From positions 112,508,354-112,572,353 of the forward strand of contig JBCNJP010000027.1 in assembly GCA_039602395.1 (NCBI GenBank): a DNA stretch of 64,000 nt, read 5' to 3'. This document shows, in pieces, positions 63,344-64,000 of the stretch (its first letter is position 1; each line of letters begins with the position of its first letter). A model generated the notes under the pieces. That model was not told the origin of the DNA, made no database searches, and was given only the letters and a program-made list of their open reading frames with translations. A program made the translations under genes and the position numbers. This DNA comes from Deinandra increscens subsp. villosa. Taxonomy: Eukaryota; Streptophyta; Magnoliopsida; Asterales; Asteraceae.

Positions 63344-64000
63344 TGTAACATCCCAATTTCGGGATGTCCTAAATTAACCAATGTGTCAAATAAATGACGA
63401 GATTATGTGGAAAATTGGGGATTTACTATGTTAATACCCAAATTAGAACCTAAATATATCCCGAAATCATAAGATGTAATGCTTTGATAAATTGGCGAAA
63501 ATACGATATTTCGTCCAAAATCCAAAACTTGGTTAGGATGTTAACTATTTGTTAGTGTAATATTATTAATTATTACACTTATATAAATGTTTTGAGACAT
63601 ATTTATGTTAAATATGATAATGGCATGTTAACATAGAGTCTTGTGTGAAAAATTGTGAATTTTGGGGTTAAAATGCAAACTAGCCAAACTAGAGGGACCA
63701 AAAGTGTCAATTCCGAAATTTACACTTAAAAGACTTGGAAATAGAATTTGGGGCAGAACTAAGAACGTGAAATCAGTCCCCCAAGCCCTAGAATTCGAAT
63801 TTTTGGTGGTTCCAAGGAGAAATCTTTGATTTTGGAAGATTAAACAAGACTTGGAGGCTTAAAACTCATATAAATCCATGGTGGATTGTGAGGTATGTAT
63901 CTTTTCAATGTGTGCATGCCAAACTCGAATTGATGATGAAAAATCATAGTGGTTAAAGCTGTAATTTTGATGAATTAGTTTATGATAATGCTTGATATGC
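63344..64000. repeat. Start of another gypsy-like LTR, running off the window
   Basis: TGTAACATCCCAATTTCGGG interrupts the copia Q protease region. The TGTAACATCCC start equals that of element L. CATCCC-AATTTC-GGGATG is a small terminal palindrome (63349-63366). No gene is seen in the 657 bases present. A splice-donor-like GAGGTATGTATC lies near 63890. Orientation cannot be fixed without the far end. Confidence 0.65.

Overview
This window is plant nuclear DNA made almost wholly of nested LTR retrotransposons. I see no host protein-coding gene, rRNA or tRNA gene. The Ty1/copia Gag types, the Tekay chromovirus and the serine/proline-rich first ORF of one Ty3/gypsy element resemble what I remember from Asteraceae (daisy family) genomes. 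That family assignment rests on recognition only; no search was run.

Layout. (1) 1-4240: two minus-strand copia remnants. Copia A (leader, primer site and LTR, 1-869) has inserted into copia B (gag fragments 870-3563, primer site, LTR 3579-4240). (2) 4241-4954: promoter-like or LTR-like DNA. (3) 4955-18525: copia C1, plus strand, gag only and no pol, split by element R (6311-14280). R is a complete young gag-only element with 1.32-kb LTRs and a 5-bp target-site duplication (TSD). (4) 18526-24921: gypsy element G1, decayed, carrying a solo copia LTR (21745-22115) and ending against an inverted piece of its own LTR. (5) 24922-30310: copia C2, minus strand, a second copy of the C1 family with the same pol-less layout. 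(6) 30311-45945: copia P, a decayed gag-pol element, split by L (30784-41592). L is a large element with no coding capacity, with ~2.95-kb LTRs and a 2.07-kb internal domain; its 5' LTR carries a solo gypsy LTR (33509-36334). (7) 45946-47213: the 3' end of an Athila-like gypsy element. (8) about 47214-63343: copia Q, interrupted by an intact Tekay chromovirus (48633-59327, 1502-codon Gag-Pol, LTRs with only two differences seen) and by a gag-protease-only Tat-lineage element (59863-63033). From 63344 another LTR-like sequence enters the Q protease region and runs out of the window.

Insertions are dated relative to one another by nesting, TSDs (ATTTG, GAAGT, ACGGT, CGTAA, GCAGG) and LTR divergence. 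Tekay is youngest, then R, then L and the Tat-lineage element; C1, P and Q are older hosts.

Functionally, the striking theme is elements without polymerase: R, C1/C2, L and the Tat element each lack reverse transcriptase and integrase and must have been moved by enzymes from autonomous relatives. R has features of a designed RNA parasite. These are a gene-like promoter, a candidate leader intron ending at the gag ATG, and, inside that intron, the primer binding site and three hairpins whose outer stems covary. L carries an 11-12-copy 43-bp tandem array followed by nine spaced imperfect hairpins. Several unrelated LTR families here share a palindrome placed just upstream of the TATA box.
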